From assembly GCA_035496575.1 (NCBI GenBank), contig DATJEN010000300.1:1-27310 (forward strand): DNA of 27,310 nucleotides. The letters are read 5' to 3'. The translations under genes were made by a program, and so were the position numbers. This document shows, piece after piece, positions 7,696-16,227 of the stretch. Origin of the DNA: PALSA-1355 sp035496575 (GTDB lineage Bacteria > Planctomycetota > Planctomycetia > Pirellulales > PALSA-1355). Every line of letters starts with the position of its first letter. Positions within the stretch are counted from its first letter, which is position 1. A model generated the notes under the pieces. It had not been told where the DNA came from. It did no database searches and saw only the letters and a list, made by a program, of their open reading frames with translations.

Positions 7696-8463
7696 ATGAA
7701 ACTCGCCGATACAACCACGCTCGTCACTGGGGGCGGGTCGGGCCTGGGGGCCGCCTGCGTTCGCAAGTTCGCCTCGCTGGGGGGCAATGTCGTCATCGCC
7801 GATGTGCAGGTCGAGCTGGGCGAAAAGCTGGCCGCCGAGCTAGGCGCGCGCGTGCGGTTTGCAAAGACCGACGTCACCGACGCCGCCAGCGTGCAAGCCG
7901 CGCTCGAGCTGGCCAAAAAACACTTCGGCGGCGTGCAGGCCGTCATCAACTGCGCGGGCATCATTGGCGTCGGCCGCGTGGTGGGCAAAGAAGGCCCCTA
8001 CGACCTGGCGTCGTTCTCGCGCACGATTCAGGTGAACTTGATCGGCACCTTCAACGTCATCCGCCTGGCGGCGGCGATGATGGCCGACAACCCGCCGCGC
8101 GAGGACAACGAGCGCGGCGTGATCATCAACACGGCTTCCGTCGCGGCTTTCGAAGGGCAGATCGGACAAGCGGCCTACTCGGCCTCGAAGGGCGGCGTGG
8201 TCTCGATGACCTTACCCATCGCCCGCGAGCTGGCGCGGTTCGGCATCCGCGTGGTGACGATCGCGCCCGGCGTCTTCGAAACGGCCATGATGGCGGGCAT
8301 GCCGCCCGACCAGCAGAAGGCGCTTGGGTCGGCGGTGCCCTTTCCGCAGCGGCTTGGAAAAGCCAGCGAGTTCGCCGACCTGGCCGAGCACATCATCGAA
8401 AACACGATGCTCAACGGCACGACGATTCGGTTGGACGGCGCGCTGCGGCTGAGCCCGAGGTAG
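7696..8463 (+). CDS. HSD10-like short-chain 3-hydroxyacyl-CoA dehydrogenase
   Basis: The protein has 255 residues from the ATG at 7696, the usual SDR length; a longer frame from 7609 adds only a basic tail. Residues 11-18 (TGGGSGLG) are the NAD(P)-binding glycine motif, 'NCAGI' is the structural NAG motif, and Ser148, Tyr161 and Lys165 (YSASK) are the catalytic residues. The sequence closely follows type II hydroxyacyl-CoA dehydrogenase (HSD17B10/HADH2): 'GVIINTASVAAFEGQIGQAA', 'TLPIARELARFGIRV' and 'VPFPQRLG' are all characteristic. The expected reaction is NAD-dependent oxidation of 3-hydroxyacyl-CoA in fatty-acid or branched-chain degradation, in the cytoplasm. It stands alone, divergent from the sigma-factor operon, with no other beta-oxidation gene nearby. 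Confidence 0.9.
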   Translation: MKLADTTTLVTGGGSGLGAACVRKFASLGGNVVIADVQVELGEKLAAELGARVRFAKTDVTDAASVQAALELAKKHFGGVQAVINCAGIIGVGRVVGKEGPYDLASFSRTIQVNLIGTFNVIRLAAAMMADNPPREDNERGVIINTASVAAFEGQIGQAAYSASKGGVVSMTLPIARELARFGIRVVTIAPGVFETAMMAGMPPDQQKALGSAVPFPQRLGKASEFADLAEHIIENTMLNGTTIRLDGALRLSPR

Positions 8464-8737
8464 GCGGCCGTTACCAGATTAGCCCGTCGACTTCCTTTGC
8501 TTCGGCAGCCAATCTGGGCCAAAATTTTTCCGTGATTTGACAGCCTCTATTTTCTGACGTAGGTATCTTTTGCGGGCAGAGCGAATCGCGCCCCCCTTGA
8601 CCTAGTCTCCTCGTGCATCAACGGCGCTGGTTTCCCGGCTCCGAACGAATCCAAATACACGTCTCAGGCCGCATCGGGCGGCACTCAACTTCCGCTCCGC
8701 GCGCGTCGCGTGAGCCAGCACGCAAGAGCAGGTTTTC

Positions 8738-9190
8738 ATGAGTTCAGCCGTAGGCTACCCCCACGTCGTTCCCGCCAATCAGCCGGTCGTATCCGCCGAG
8801 GAGGCGGTGCGTGGAAGCATCTGGCAGATTCTGGCCGGGCTGTCGCCGAGCGCTCATCATCCGGAACGACGCAACGAGCAGCGATTTCCGTATCCCTACC
8901 TCTTGTACCTGACTTCGGTGGCCGAGGACGGCATTTCGCCGGCAGGCAAATCGATCGTGGTCGTCGGCAAGCATCTTTCCGAGCGTGGGCTGGGGTTCTT
9001 TTACCAGAAGCCGCTGCCCGACCGGCGGATGATCGCATCGTTGCAGTTGCGCGACGGGACCTGGATCGGCTTTTTGATCAACATCACATGGTGCCGCTTT
9101 ACGCAACAAGGATGGTATGACAGCGGCGGCAGATTTGTGCAGGTGGTGCCGTCGCCGATCGCAGCCGTCCCGCGCGCGCGGACCGGTTAG
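8738..9190 (+). CDS. PilZ-like domain protein
   Basis: The protein has 150 residues and no signal peptide. Residues 45-49 (RNEQR) give the RxxxR signature that opens PilZ domains, and about 30 residues later 'HLSERGLGF' (79-87) matches the second signature (D/N)xSxxG except that His79 replaces Asp/Asn. The following 'MIASLQLRDGTWIGFLINITWCRF' is a beta-barrel-like continuation. PilZ proteins bind cyclic di-GMP and control motility, adhesion or polysaccharide synthesis; whether the His variant still binds is unknown. Its stop is only 4 nt from the stop of the convergent CHAD gene. The 274-bp gap upstream (8464-8737) has a TTGACA at 8537-8542 but no good -10 box, and I see nothing else in it. 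Confidence 0.6.
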   Translation: MSSAVGYPHVVPANQPVVSAEEAVRGSIWQILAGLSPSAHHPERRNEQRFPYPYLLYLTSVAEDGISPAGKSIVVVGKHLSERGLGFFYQKPLPDRRMIASLQLRDGTWIGFLINITWCRFTQQGWYDSGGRFVQVVPSPIAAVPRARTG

Positions 9191-9194
9191 CCCG

Positions 9195-10211
9195 CTATCC
9201 GGCCCGGTCTCGGTGCAGATCGGCAGCGTGCTCGTCGATCTCCACGAAGCGGCTGAAAGCCCGCCGCAGATGGGCGCGGCGCTCGGGTGTCCACCAGGCC
9301 AGGAATTCTCGGCGATCCACTTCCAGCCGCCCGGACTCAAATCGCCCGAGCGCCTCGAGCGCTTCGACGACCGTCTGGCCAGCATACACCTGTCGCCACT
9401 CGGCCAGGTAAGCCTCGGCCGTGACGTGATCGTTGATGTCGCCTAGCTTTTCTTGCAAGCTCGCCACGAGCGGGTAGAGTTCCTGGCGAAACTCTTCTGG
9501 GAACGCACCGACGAAGATTTCCATGGCGTAGCGGATGCGCTTGCCCTCGATGCGGAAGGCATGCAGCGCGTGGGCGTCGGCCAACTCCTGGTTGCCAGCG
9601 TGCAAGAAAGCGGCCGCCAGCTCGGCCATTTGCGTTTCGGCCATGCTGCCAAATTGTTCGCCATGCGAGACGCCGTGCACGCGCTGCGTCAACCGCATGC
9701 TCTTGTGAACGAAGCGTTTGCGAACCAGCTTCTCGTACGCGCGACGAATCGGCAATTGCGCTTCCTCGCGACGTTCGCGAAGGAAGCCGCGAATGATCTC
9801 CGCGCAAGTCGCGGGCAATTCGCCGGCGAGCTTGCCGATCCGCTCATCCAGGACGTCCAAGTCGCGCGCTTGGCCGGCAGCATTGCGAATCTGCTTGAGC
9901 CGCTTGCGCATCTGGGCCGCGCGACGCTTGGGCAACCAATCGTTAAAGATGTCCATGGCCGCCGCGGCGCGACGAGTCGACACGCGCAGTTGGTGGACGT
10001 TTTCAACGTCGGCCGGCTTTTCAGCCGCCAGCGGCATAAAGTGCCACACACGGTCGAACCGCGCCGCCAGCGCACGCGCCGCGACTCGCCCGACAGGCTC
10101 GTCGGCTTGGCTCTCGACCCATTTTCCTAAACGTGCCATGGGCGCGTGGATGGCTGACCAATGTTGATGCCCAGCCCGAAACGTCACTGGTTCGTGCGCT
10201 GAGAAGGACAT
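9195..10211 (-). CDS. CHAD domain protein
   Basis: The protein has 338 residues from the ATG at 10211; a TTG at 10250 and an ATG at 10139 are alternatives, and none has a clear ribosome-binding site. The conserved helical histidine alpha-helical (CHAD) domain covers most of it: 'VHQLRVSTRRAAAAMDIF' (His73, Arg76, Arg80, Arg81) is the first signature and 'HAFRIEGKRIRYAMEIF' (about 230) the second, each supplying basic residues on a helical surface. CHAD domains bind inorganic polyphosphate and often sit beside CYTH-domain phosphatases or target polyphosphate granules; no CYTH or polyphosphate kinase gene is in this window. The last ~60 residues are helical and rich in Arg and Glu. The protein is soluble, with no export signal. 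Confidence 0.88.
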   Translation of the reverse strand: MSFSAHEPVTFRAGHQHWSAIHAPMARLGKWVESQADEPVGRVAARALAARFDRVWHFMPLAAEKPADVENVHQLRVSTRRAAAAMDIFNDWLPKRRAAQMRKRLKQIRNAAGQARDLDVLDERIGKLAGELPATCAEIIRGFLRERREEAQLPIRRAYEKLVRKRFVHKSMRLTQRVHGVSHGEQFGSMAETQMAELAAAFLHAGNQELADAHALHAFRIEGKRIRYAMEIFVGAFPEEFRQELYPLVASLQEKLGDINDHVTAEAYLAEWRQVYAGQTVVEALEALGRFESGRLEVDRREFLAWWTPERRAHLRRAFSRFVEIDEHAADLHRDRAG

Positions 10212-10465
10212 CCCGGACGGATTGGCAAGTGCTTCGAGGATAGTTGGCAAGGAACTTCATCCGATGAAAGCCGGAACGTTGTTTTCGTTCCCGCCCCAAA
10301 TTGGCAAGCCGCAATCCGCTCGGCCTGGTCGCGCGCGGGCCAACCGCATGCCGGCCGGGCGCGACGACACCTATTAAGGGCGCAAGGCCCAATAGGCTAG
10401 CAAGCGTAACAACTCCGGGCAACTGCCTAGCGCCTGGCTGCTGGATGCTTCGGCCGCAGCGGCAA

Positions 10466-11296
10466 CTAACGTCTCGCGGCCGAGAGACTTCGGGCGGCAA
10501 ATGCGTAGGCTAAACCCGCCGCGGCCAGGGCCATGACATGCAGCGACGCGAGCATCGCCCCCGAACCGTCATGCCGCGGCGGCTGCGATGCGATTCCCAA
10601 CCGCCCGGTCCACTCTGGAGCCACGAAAACCATGCCCAGCAGCCCCAAGACCGTGCAGGCGACCCAGGTTACATGACCCAGCGCGGGGGCATATCGGCGG
10701 GCAATCCTCACCACGATGAGCCCAATAAAGCTGAGTACGATGGCGCCGAGCAGCCAATCCGCCGCCGCGGCAAGGTCTGGACTCTCCGTCCATAGCAGGC
10801 CGACGACGGTTACACCCGCCACAGCCCACAGAACGTTGGGAATCGGAAATCCATCAAGGTCGATCAAGCCGATCGCGAGCAACGACACCATAAGTGCCAA
10901 GGAAAAGAGGAGATTGGCGATCACGAGCGCCAACTCCCCCTGCCCTGCCGCGGTATCCGCCCACAGCAATTGCCCGGCACGCGCGGCGGCCAAGAGGGCT
11001 ACGAGCAGCTCGATGGCCGGATAACGTTTCGAAATGGGCGCATGACAATCGCGGCATCGTCCGCCCAGTCGCAGCCAGCCCAGCACTGGAATGTTGTCGT
11101 GCCAGCGAATCGCATGGTGGCAACTTGGACAGCTCGAGCCTGGATAGCTCAAGCTCAGTCCGCGCGGCAGGCGGAACGCGACCACGTTCAAAAAGCTGCC
11201 CAGCACCGCGCCCAAGATCACGGCGACGGAAATGAGAAACCACGTCGGCAGCGCACTAGAGAGGGGATCAATGCCTTGGGTCCATGGTTCGTTCAT
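10466..11296 (-). CDS. A24-type prepilin peptidase homologue, second active-site Asp apparently missing
   Basis: The 276-residue polytopic membrane protein begins 9 nt after the UbiD-type gene's stop, so the two form an operon. Residues 33-39 (GSFLNVV) and the paired CxxC motifs Cys56/59 and Cys81/84 form the zinc-binding cytoplasmic loop of type IV prepilin peptidases, followed by 'RYPAIELL'. Asp146 in 'IDLDGFPIPN' is the usual first catalytic aspartate. The second, from the GxGDxK motif, should fall near residues 205-212, but the sequence reads 'ALGHVTWVACTVLG', with His208 where Asp is expected. The enzyme normally cleaves and N-methylates type IV pilin or pseudopilin leaders. With one Asp lost, peptidase activity is doubtful. 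No pilin gene is in the window. The family call is secure, the activity is not. Confidence 0.8.
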   Translation of the reverse strand: MNEPWTQGIDPLSSALPTWFLISVAVILGAVLGSFLNVVAFRLPRGLSLSYPGSSCPSCHHAIRWHDNIPVLGWLRLGGRCRDCHAPISKRYPAIELLVALLAAARAGQLLWADTAAGQGELALVIANLLFSLALMVSLLAIGLIDLDGFPIPNVLWAVAGVTVVGLLWTESPDLAAAADWLLGAIVLSFIGLIVVRIARRYAPALGHVTWVACTVLGLLGMVFVAPEWTGRLGIASQPPRHDGSGAMLASLHVMALAAAGLAYAFAARSLSAARR

Positions 11297-11305
11297 CGAC
11301 GCGAC

Positions 11306-13144
11306 CTAGATGATCCCGGCCAACGGTCCGCCCGATGCCGCCAGCGCATCCACGCGCCGCGACACGACAGGGTCTTCAACGAGCGCCGGTGCGTGATGTG
11401 GCTTAGCGCGCGCGTCGATCACGATGGGCCCGCGACAGCCCCAATGCTTCTGACACACGAACTCGCCGACGCCATGGATATCGCGAGCCGGGTCGCTGCG
11501 CGTAAACGTGGTCCACAAAAAATTCTCGAGTGAGGCCGCTACAAAATCCACGTCATCGACGAGCACGATCAATGGAAATCTCGCAAGAGCAGCGTCGGCT
11601 TCAACCGCCTGGCAAAAGGCTCGCACGTGCGGCTCACAATCACCTTCTTGATTTTCGAACCGAGGTGCACCCATGGCAAGCACGCCGGGCATGCACAATC
11701 GAATCGGGCCAAACCCCAGCGGCGGCCGCTCCTCCGCAAGCTCATCGGGCAATCGCCGCACGGGAGGCCCGGCCGCGGCGATGACAACTTTCGAACCCTG
11801 GTTGATCGTGCCCGCCGAGTAATCGAGCGTGTCCATGGTGGTCCGCGTTTGAAAGTGCAAGTCCCGCGCGGGATCGATTCGCTCCAGAATGTGCCGGAAC
11901 ATTGCCCGGATATCGTGGGCCTGCAAAGTCGGATCATCCTCCTGCGCGGCAATCCACAAATACTTGGCCAACGAGAGTTGCCCTTGCCCCAGGATGGCGT
12001 TGGCGAGCGTTAGCAGCTCTTGCGGTTGGCGCCGCTCGTCGAAGGGCGTGTAACGTTCGCTGCCCACCGCCAGCAGCAGCGGATGAACGCCAGCCGCATC
12101 GACGGCGTGAACCGAGTGCACGCCGGGGATCACTTGCGGCAGCGCAGGTCCGGTGAGATCGTGAATCAGCTTGCCGAACACCGTGTCTTCCTGCGGTGGA
12201 CGGCCGACCACCGTGAAGGGCCACACGGCCCCCGCTCGATGCCACACCTGCTCGACGCGCAGCACCGGATAGTCGTGCGCGAGGCTGTAGTAGCCCAGGT
12301 GATCGCCGAAGGGTCCCTCGGGCAATAGCCGATTGGGTTCCACGGTGCCGGTAATACAGAAATCGGCTTCGGCATAAATGGGCAACTGATTTCCGCGATA
12401 GCACAGTGGAATGCGATGGCCGGCCAACACGCCCGCGAACGACAGTTCCGAAAAACCTTCGGGCAGCGGCATGACGGCGGCGAGGGTCATGGCGGGCGAC
12501 CCTCCCACGAAGATGTTTACGCGCAGCGGCTCACCGCGGTTGATCGCGGCTGCATGATGAATGCCGATGCCGCGATGAATCTGGTAATGCAGCCCAATCT
12601 CGGCATTGGGCTGGTACTGCCCGCCCGAGAGCTGCACGCGATACATTCCCAGGTTCGAGCGCTGAGGGCCCGGCTGCGCGGGATCCTCGCTGTAAACTTG
12701 CGGTAAGGTGATGAACGCGCCGGCATCGTCGGGCCAGGAGCGGAGCTGGGGCAGCTGGGAGATCGAGGTGCGGTGCGCGAGCACTGCGGCCCGCGAAACG
12801 CTGCGCGGCAACATGTGCCAGGCGGCAGCCAGCGCACCCGCATAAGCCCAGGGGCGACGGGCCATCCGGCCGGGGTCGAGCTTGAGCTCGATCATCTGCC
12901 GAACGCGGGCCAGCGTGTCGCGGAAAATGAAATGGGCGCGCTCCAGCGTGCCAAACAAGTTGCCGACCATCGGGAACTTGCTGCCCTTGACGCGAGTGAA
13001 GAGCAAGGCCGGGCCGCCGGCGCGAAACACACGCCGCTGGATTTCGGCCATCTCCAGGTTCGGATCCACGTCGGCCTCGACGCGCCGCAACAGGCCGTTG
13101 GCCTCGAGGTCGTCGAGACAAGCTTTCAGCGTGCGATAGCCCAT
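11306..13144 (-). CDS. UbiD family prenyl-FMN-dependent decarboxylase
   Basis: The protein has 612 residues, somewhat longer than the roughly 500 of E. coli UbiD. Arg169 in 'NLGMYRVQ' and Glu276/Asp281 in 'PEGPFGDHLGYY' match the Arg-Glu-Glu/Asp catalytic set of UbiD and fungal Fdc1, and 'INRGEPLRVNIFVGGSPA' is the conserved region near the cofactor and metal. Family members carry out reversible decarboxylation of aromatic or unsaturated acids using prenylated FMN made by UbiX. In bacteria that make menaquinone by the futalosine route, long UbiD paralogues act as the decarboxylase, so quinone synthesis is a reasonable guess. No UbiX or other quinone gene is here. The gene diverges from pepA and is followed by the peptidase homologue. 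No Shine-Dalgarno sequence is obvious before the start. Confidence 0.88.
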   Translation of the reverse strand: MGYRTLKACLDDLEANGLLRRVEADVDPNLEMAEIQRRVFRAGGPALLFTRVKGSKFPMVGNLFGTLERAHFIFRDTLARVRQMIELKLDPGRMARRPWAYAGALAAAWHMLPRSVSRAAVLAHRTSISQLPQLRSWPDDAGAFITLPQVYSEDPAQPGPQRSNLGMYRVQLSGGQYQPNAEIGLHYQIHRGIGIHHAAAINRGEPLRVNIFVGGSPAMTLAAVMPLPEGFSELSFAGVLAGHRIPLCYRGNQLPIYAEADFCITGTVEPNRLLPEGPFGDHLGYYSLAHDYPVLRVEQVWHRAGAVWPFTVVGRPPQEDTVFGKLIHDLTGPALPQVIPGVHSVHAVDAAGVHPLLLAVGSERYTPFDERRQPQELLTLANAILGQGQLSLAKYLWIAAQEDDPTLQAHDIRAMFRHILERIDPARDLHFQTRTTMDTLDYSAGTINQGSKVVIAAAGPPVRRLPDELAEERPPLGFGPIRLCMPGVLAMGAPRFENQEGDCEPHVRAFCQAVEADAALARFPLIVLVDDVDFVAASLENFLWTTFTRSDPARDIHGVGEFVCQKHWGCRGPIVIDARAKPHHAPALVEDPVVSRRVDALAASGGPLAGII

Positions 13145-13200
13145 GCGACGGCTGGCGGGTCAAAAAAGGTGGAAAAGACCGGATCGCGCTAGCTTACGAT

Positions 13201-13231
13201 GCTGGGCGCATGGGTGGGAAGTGCGCCCAGC
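13201..13231. repeat. 10-bp perfect inverted repeat between divergent genes
   Basis: GCTGGGCGCA (13201-13210) and its exact complement (13222-13231) flank an 11-nt spacer in the 172-bp gap between the UbiD-type gene and pepA. There is no T tract on either side, so it is more likely an operator or mRNA leader structure than a terminator. Confidence 0.45.
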
Positions 13232-13243
13232 GTGATTTGCCCC

Positions 13244-13272
13244 CTGAACAGCCGTGCGATGATCGGTAGAAT
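13244..13272 (+). promoter_or_regulatory. candidate promoter for pepA
   Basis: TAGAAT (13267-13272) matches the -10 consensus at five of six positions and lies 44 nt before the TTG start. The -35 region CTGAAC, 17 nt upstream, is weaker. The inverted repeat at 13201-13231 sits just upstream of it. Confidence 0.4.
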
Positions 13273-13316
13273 ACTGAGCTTTCAGTGCGAGCAACCCTTT
13301 TGCGCGAGGTTGTGCC

Positions 13317-14777
13317 TTGGAAATCACTTCGATCAATTCGCCCGTCTCACAGGTTGAATGCGACGTGTTGGCGGTGGGAGTTTCGCAGGGCGCGCCGCTC
13401 GGGCCGGCCGCCGCGGAAGTGGACCAGGCGCTCAATGGCGCCATTCACAGTCTGATCGAGCGCGGCGAGTTCAGCGGTCGAATTGCCGAAACCGCCGCCA
13501 TTCTGGTTCCAGTCGGGCGGGCTCAGCAGGTCGTGCTGGTTGGAACCGGAAAGCCCGATGCCGTGGACGCGGGCGCGGCTTTCAAAGCTGCCGGCGCCGC
13601 GGCGCGAAAGGCCGCCACCAGGCCGCACAAACGCGCGGCGTTTTTTCTGGGTGACGGCTGGTCGGCCGACTGGACCGAAGCGGCCGTGTGCGGCGCCATG
13701 GTGGGCTCGCAAGGACAAGACCTCTATCGAGCTGAAAAAAACATCCATCCCTTCGAATCGATCGTGTGGGCCAGCGGCCAGGCAAAGGCCATTGGCAACG
13801 GGCGCGTGCTGGGTGAAGCCGTCAATCTGACGCGACGGCTCGTCAATGAGCCCTCGGAGAACATCTATCCCGAGACGTTCGCGGATCGAGCTGCAGAAAT
13901 TGCCAAGGCCAATGGCCTGGAGATCGAGATCTGGGATCAAGCCAGGCTGGAAGCCGAGCGCTGTGGTTCGCTGTTGGCGGTGGCGAAAGGTTCAAGCCGG
14001 CCGCCGCGACTCGTGATCATGAATTACCGCGGCGCCGACGCGGCCTCGCCCACCCTGGCCATTGTCGGAAAGGGTGTGACTTTCGACTCGGGCGGGCTTT
14101 CGCTGAAGACGCCCGAAGGCATGCTCACGATGAAGTGCGATAAGGCCGGCGCTTCGACGATGGTCGGCGCCATGCAGGCCATCGCCGGGCTCAAGCTGCC
14201 GATCAACGTGATGGGACTCGCCGGCCTGGTGGAAAACATGACCGGCCCAGCCGCCATGAAGCTGGGCGACGTGCTCACCGCGCGCAACGGCCGGACCATC
14301 GAAGTCCACAACACCGACGCCGAAGGACGGCTTGTCCTGGCCGACGTATTGGACGTGGCCGTCGCGCGCGGGGCGGACAAAATCGTCGACCTGGCGACTT
14401 TGACCGGCGCGTGCGTGGTGGCGCTGGGCAATGAGGTCGCCGGCATCATGACCAACCATCAAGCGTGGTGCGACCAGGTGACCGGCGCGGCGCGCACCGT
14501 CGGCGAGCCTCTGTGGCAATTGCCGATGTTTCCGGAGGTCTACAACGACCTGATCAAGAGCGAGGTGGCCGACATCAAGAATGTCGGCGAAGGGCGCTGG
14601 GGCGGCGCCATCTCCGCCGCCAAGTTCCTCGAACAGTTCGTCGGGCAAACTCCCTGGGCACACCTGGACATCGCGGGCCCTGCATTCCGCGACAAGCCCA
14701 AGCCGTGGTGCGATGCCGGTGCGAGCGGCCAATTCGTGCGCACGCTCGTCGAGCTCGCGCGAAAGTGGCCCTGCTGA
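13317..14777 (+). CDS. pepA: M17 leucyl aminopeptidase
   Basis: The protein has 486 residues starting at a TTG with a GCGAGG ribosome-binding site about 9 nt upstream; no ATG fits the family N-terminus better. All two-metal-site residues are present with the exact spacing of E. coli PepA (offset 18): Lys252 and Asp257 in 'GKGVTFDSGG', Asp275 in 'MKCDKAGAS', Asp334 and Glu336 in 'NTDAEGR', and the catalytic Lys264 and Arg338. The N-terminal 160 residues are the usual variable macro-like domain. It removes N-terminal amino acids, with a preference for leucine, in the cytoplasm as a hexamer; some homologues also bind DNA. It begins the plus-strand run that leads to the ethanolamine genes, 49 bp before the next gene, with no clear terminator between. 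Confidence 0.95.
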   Translation: MEITSINSPVSQVECDVLAVGVSQGAPLGPAAAEVDQALNGAIHSLIERGEFSGRIAETAAILVPVGRAQQVVLVGTGKPDAVDAGAAFKAAGAAARKAATRPHKRAAFFLGDGWSADWTEAAVCGAMVGSQGQDLYRAEKNIHPFESIVWASGQAKAIGNGRVLGEAVNLTRRLVNEPSENIYPETFADRAAEIAKANGLEIEIWDQARLEAERCGSLLAVAKGSSRPPRLVIMNYRGADAASPTLAIVGKGVTFDSGGLSLKTPEGMLTMKCDKAGASTMVGAMQAIAGLKLPINVMGLAGLVENMTGPAAMKLGDVLTARNGRTIEVHNTDAEGRLVLADVLDVAVARGADKIVDLATLTGACVVALGNEVAGIMTNHQAWCDQVTGAARTVGEPLWQLPMFPEVYNDLIKSEVADIKNVGEGRWGGAISAAKFLEQFVGQTPWAHLDIAGPAFRDKPKPWCDAGASGQFVRTLVELARKWPC

Positions 14778-14826
14778 TCGGGCAGTTCTCTAATCGAGCT
14801 CAAGTGGGTGCCGCAGGGAAGAAATC

Positions 14827-16137
14827 ATGCCTTGGTTGACTGAAACGGCCGACGAAATTTCCTGGGAGCGACTCGGCCGGCTCATGGCCGAAACCGTGGC
14901 CCAGGCGCGCCGCCACATTTGCGCGCGCCCGCGCCGCGTACTGTTGCTGCCCCCCGACATCACGCGCGCGCACTCGGGCGTGGGCCGGCTGACCGAGATG
15001 ATCTATCAGGAGTTGGCCGGCGAAGCGGACGTACACGTCATCCCGACGCTCGGCCAGCACGTGCCGCATACGGCCGACGAGAATCGACGCATGTTCGGTT
15101 CGATCCCGAACGATCGCATCCACGCCCATGATTGGCGTGATGGCTGCGTTCACGTCGGCGAAGTGCCCGCGGAGTTCGTCAAGCAAGCCTGCAACGGGGT
15201 CGCGGATTGGCCGATTCCGATCTGGCTCAATCGTAGCCTGATGACCGAGCCCTGGGACTTGATCGTGAACCTGGGGCACGTGGTTCCACACGAGGTATTG
15301 GGATTTGCCAATCACAACAAGAACTACTTCATTGGGCTGGGCGGTAAAGAGACGATTTGCGCCTCGCACATGCTCGCCGCAACGTGCGGTATTGAAAACA
15401 ACTTGGGCACGCTCGTCACCCCCACGCGCGCTTGCTTCAACAAGGCCGAACATGAATACCTGGCCGGCCTGCCGGATTTGTACGTGCAGGTGGTGATGGC
15501 ACGAAACGCTCGCGGCGAGCTCGTGCACACGGGCGTGTTCGTGGGCGACGACTTGGAAACCTATTTGCAGGCCGCTCGGCTGTCGCGCTCGCAGAACATC
15601 ACCGTCTTTGACGAACCCGTCGATCGCATCGTGTGCGTGATGCAAGAAGACGAATTCGTCAGCACCTGGGTCGCCAACAAGGCCATCTATCGCACGCGGA
15701 TGGCACTGGCCGACGGCGGCCGCTTGACGATCATCGCGCCAGGCCTGAAGCGATTCGGCGAGCAGCCCGAAGTGGACGCGTTCATTCGCAAGTACGGCTA
15801 TTGCGGCACGCCGCGCGTGACCGAAGGATATCGAACGAACGCCGACATGCAGGACTTGGGGCACGCCACGGCACACCTCATTCATGGCTCGTCGGAAGGC
15901 CGCTTCGAGATCGTCTATGCGCCGGGCCACCTGAGCCAAGCGGACGTCGAGGGAGTGAACTTCAGCTATGCCGATCTCGGCCAGACGCTGGCGCGCTATC
16001 GGCCCGAACGGCTCACGCCCGGCTGGCACACCCTGAGCGATGGCGAGCGATTCTTTTTCATCCCCACGCCCTCGGCCGGATTGTGGGCGGCCCGCGAAAA
16101 GCTGTTTGGACGCGCGGGCGGGTTTGCCAGTGAATAA
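14827..16137 (+). CDS. LarA-like (DUF2088) nickel-pincer racemase family protein
   Basis: The protein has 436 residues and an AGGGAAG sequence before the ATG. 'DITRAH' (44-49), 'GQHVPHT' (76-82) and 'HVVPHEVLGFANHNKNYFIG' (151-170) are the LarA signatures. His155, Lys165 and His181 keep the 10- and 16-residue spacing of His174, Lys184 and His200 in lactate racemase LarA, where Lys184 tethers the nickel-pincer nucleotide and His200 binds nickel; His78 would match His108. The protein therefore probably racemises or epimerises a 2-hydroxy acid at a nickel-pincer cofactor, with an unknown substrate; the surrounding sequence is quite different from LarA. Cofactor genes larB, larC and larE are not in the window. 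It lies between pepA and the small Cys-rich gene, with gaps of 49 and 90 bp. Confidence 0.8.
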   Translation: MPWLTETADEISWERLGRLMAETVAQARRHICARPRRVLLLPPDITRAHSGVGRLTEMIYQELAGEADVHVIPTLGQHVPHTADENRRMFGSIPNDRIHAHDWRDGCVHVGEVPAEFVKQACNGVADWPIPIWLNRSLMTEPWDLIVNLGHVVPHEVLGFANHNKNYFIGLGGKETICASHMLAATCGIENNLGTLVTPTRACFNKAEHEYLAGLPDLYVQVVMARNARGELVHTGVFVGDDLETYLQAARLSRSQNITVFDEPVDRIVCVMQEDEFVSTWVANKAIYRTRMALADGGRLTIIAPGLKRFGEQPEVDAFIRKYGYCGTPRVTEGYRTNADMQDLGHATAHLIHGSSEGRFEIVYAPGHLSQADVEGVNFSYADLGQTLARYRPERLTPGWHTLSDGERFFFIPTPSAGLWAAREKLFGRAGGFASE

Positions 16138-16227
16138 GAATCGCGGACAGCGGGCTGACTCCGCCGAGAGAGTGGTCCAGCGACGAACAAGCGCGAATAA
16201 TTCATCTCAACAGTTTTGAGGTGATTC

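Noticed and set aside
8537..8565. TTGACA in the gap before the PilZ-like gene as a promoter
   Set aside because: The -35 box is perfect, but at 16-18 nt spacing no hexamer resembles a -10 box, and the distance to the start is about 170 nt.
10212..10465. Possible terminator GGGC-GCAAG-GCCC (10378-10390) after the peptidase homologue
   Set aside because: The stem is only 4 bp and has no T tract on the minus strand. I see no other gene or signal in this gap.
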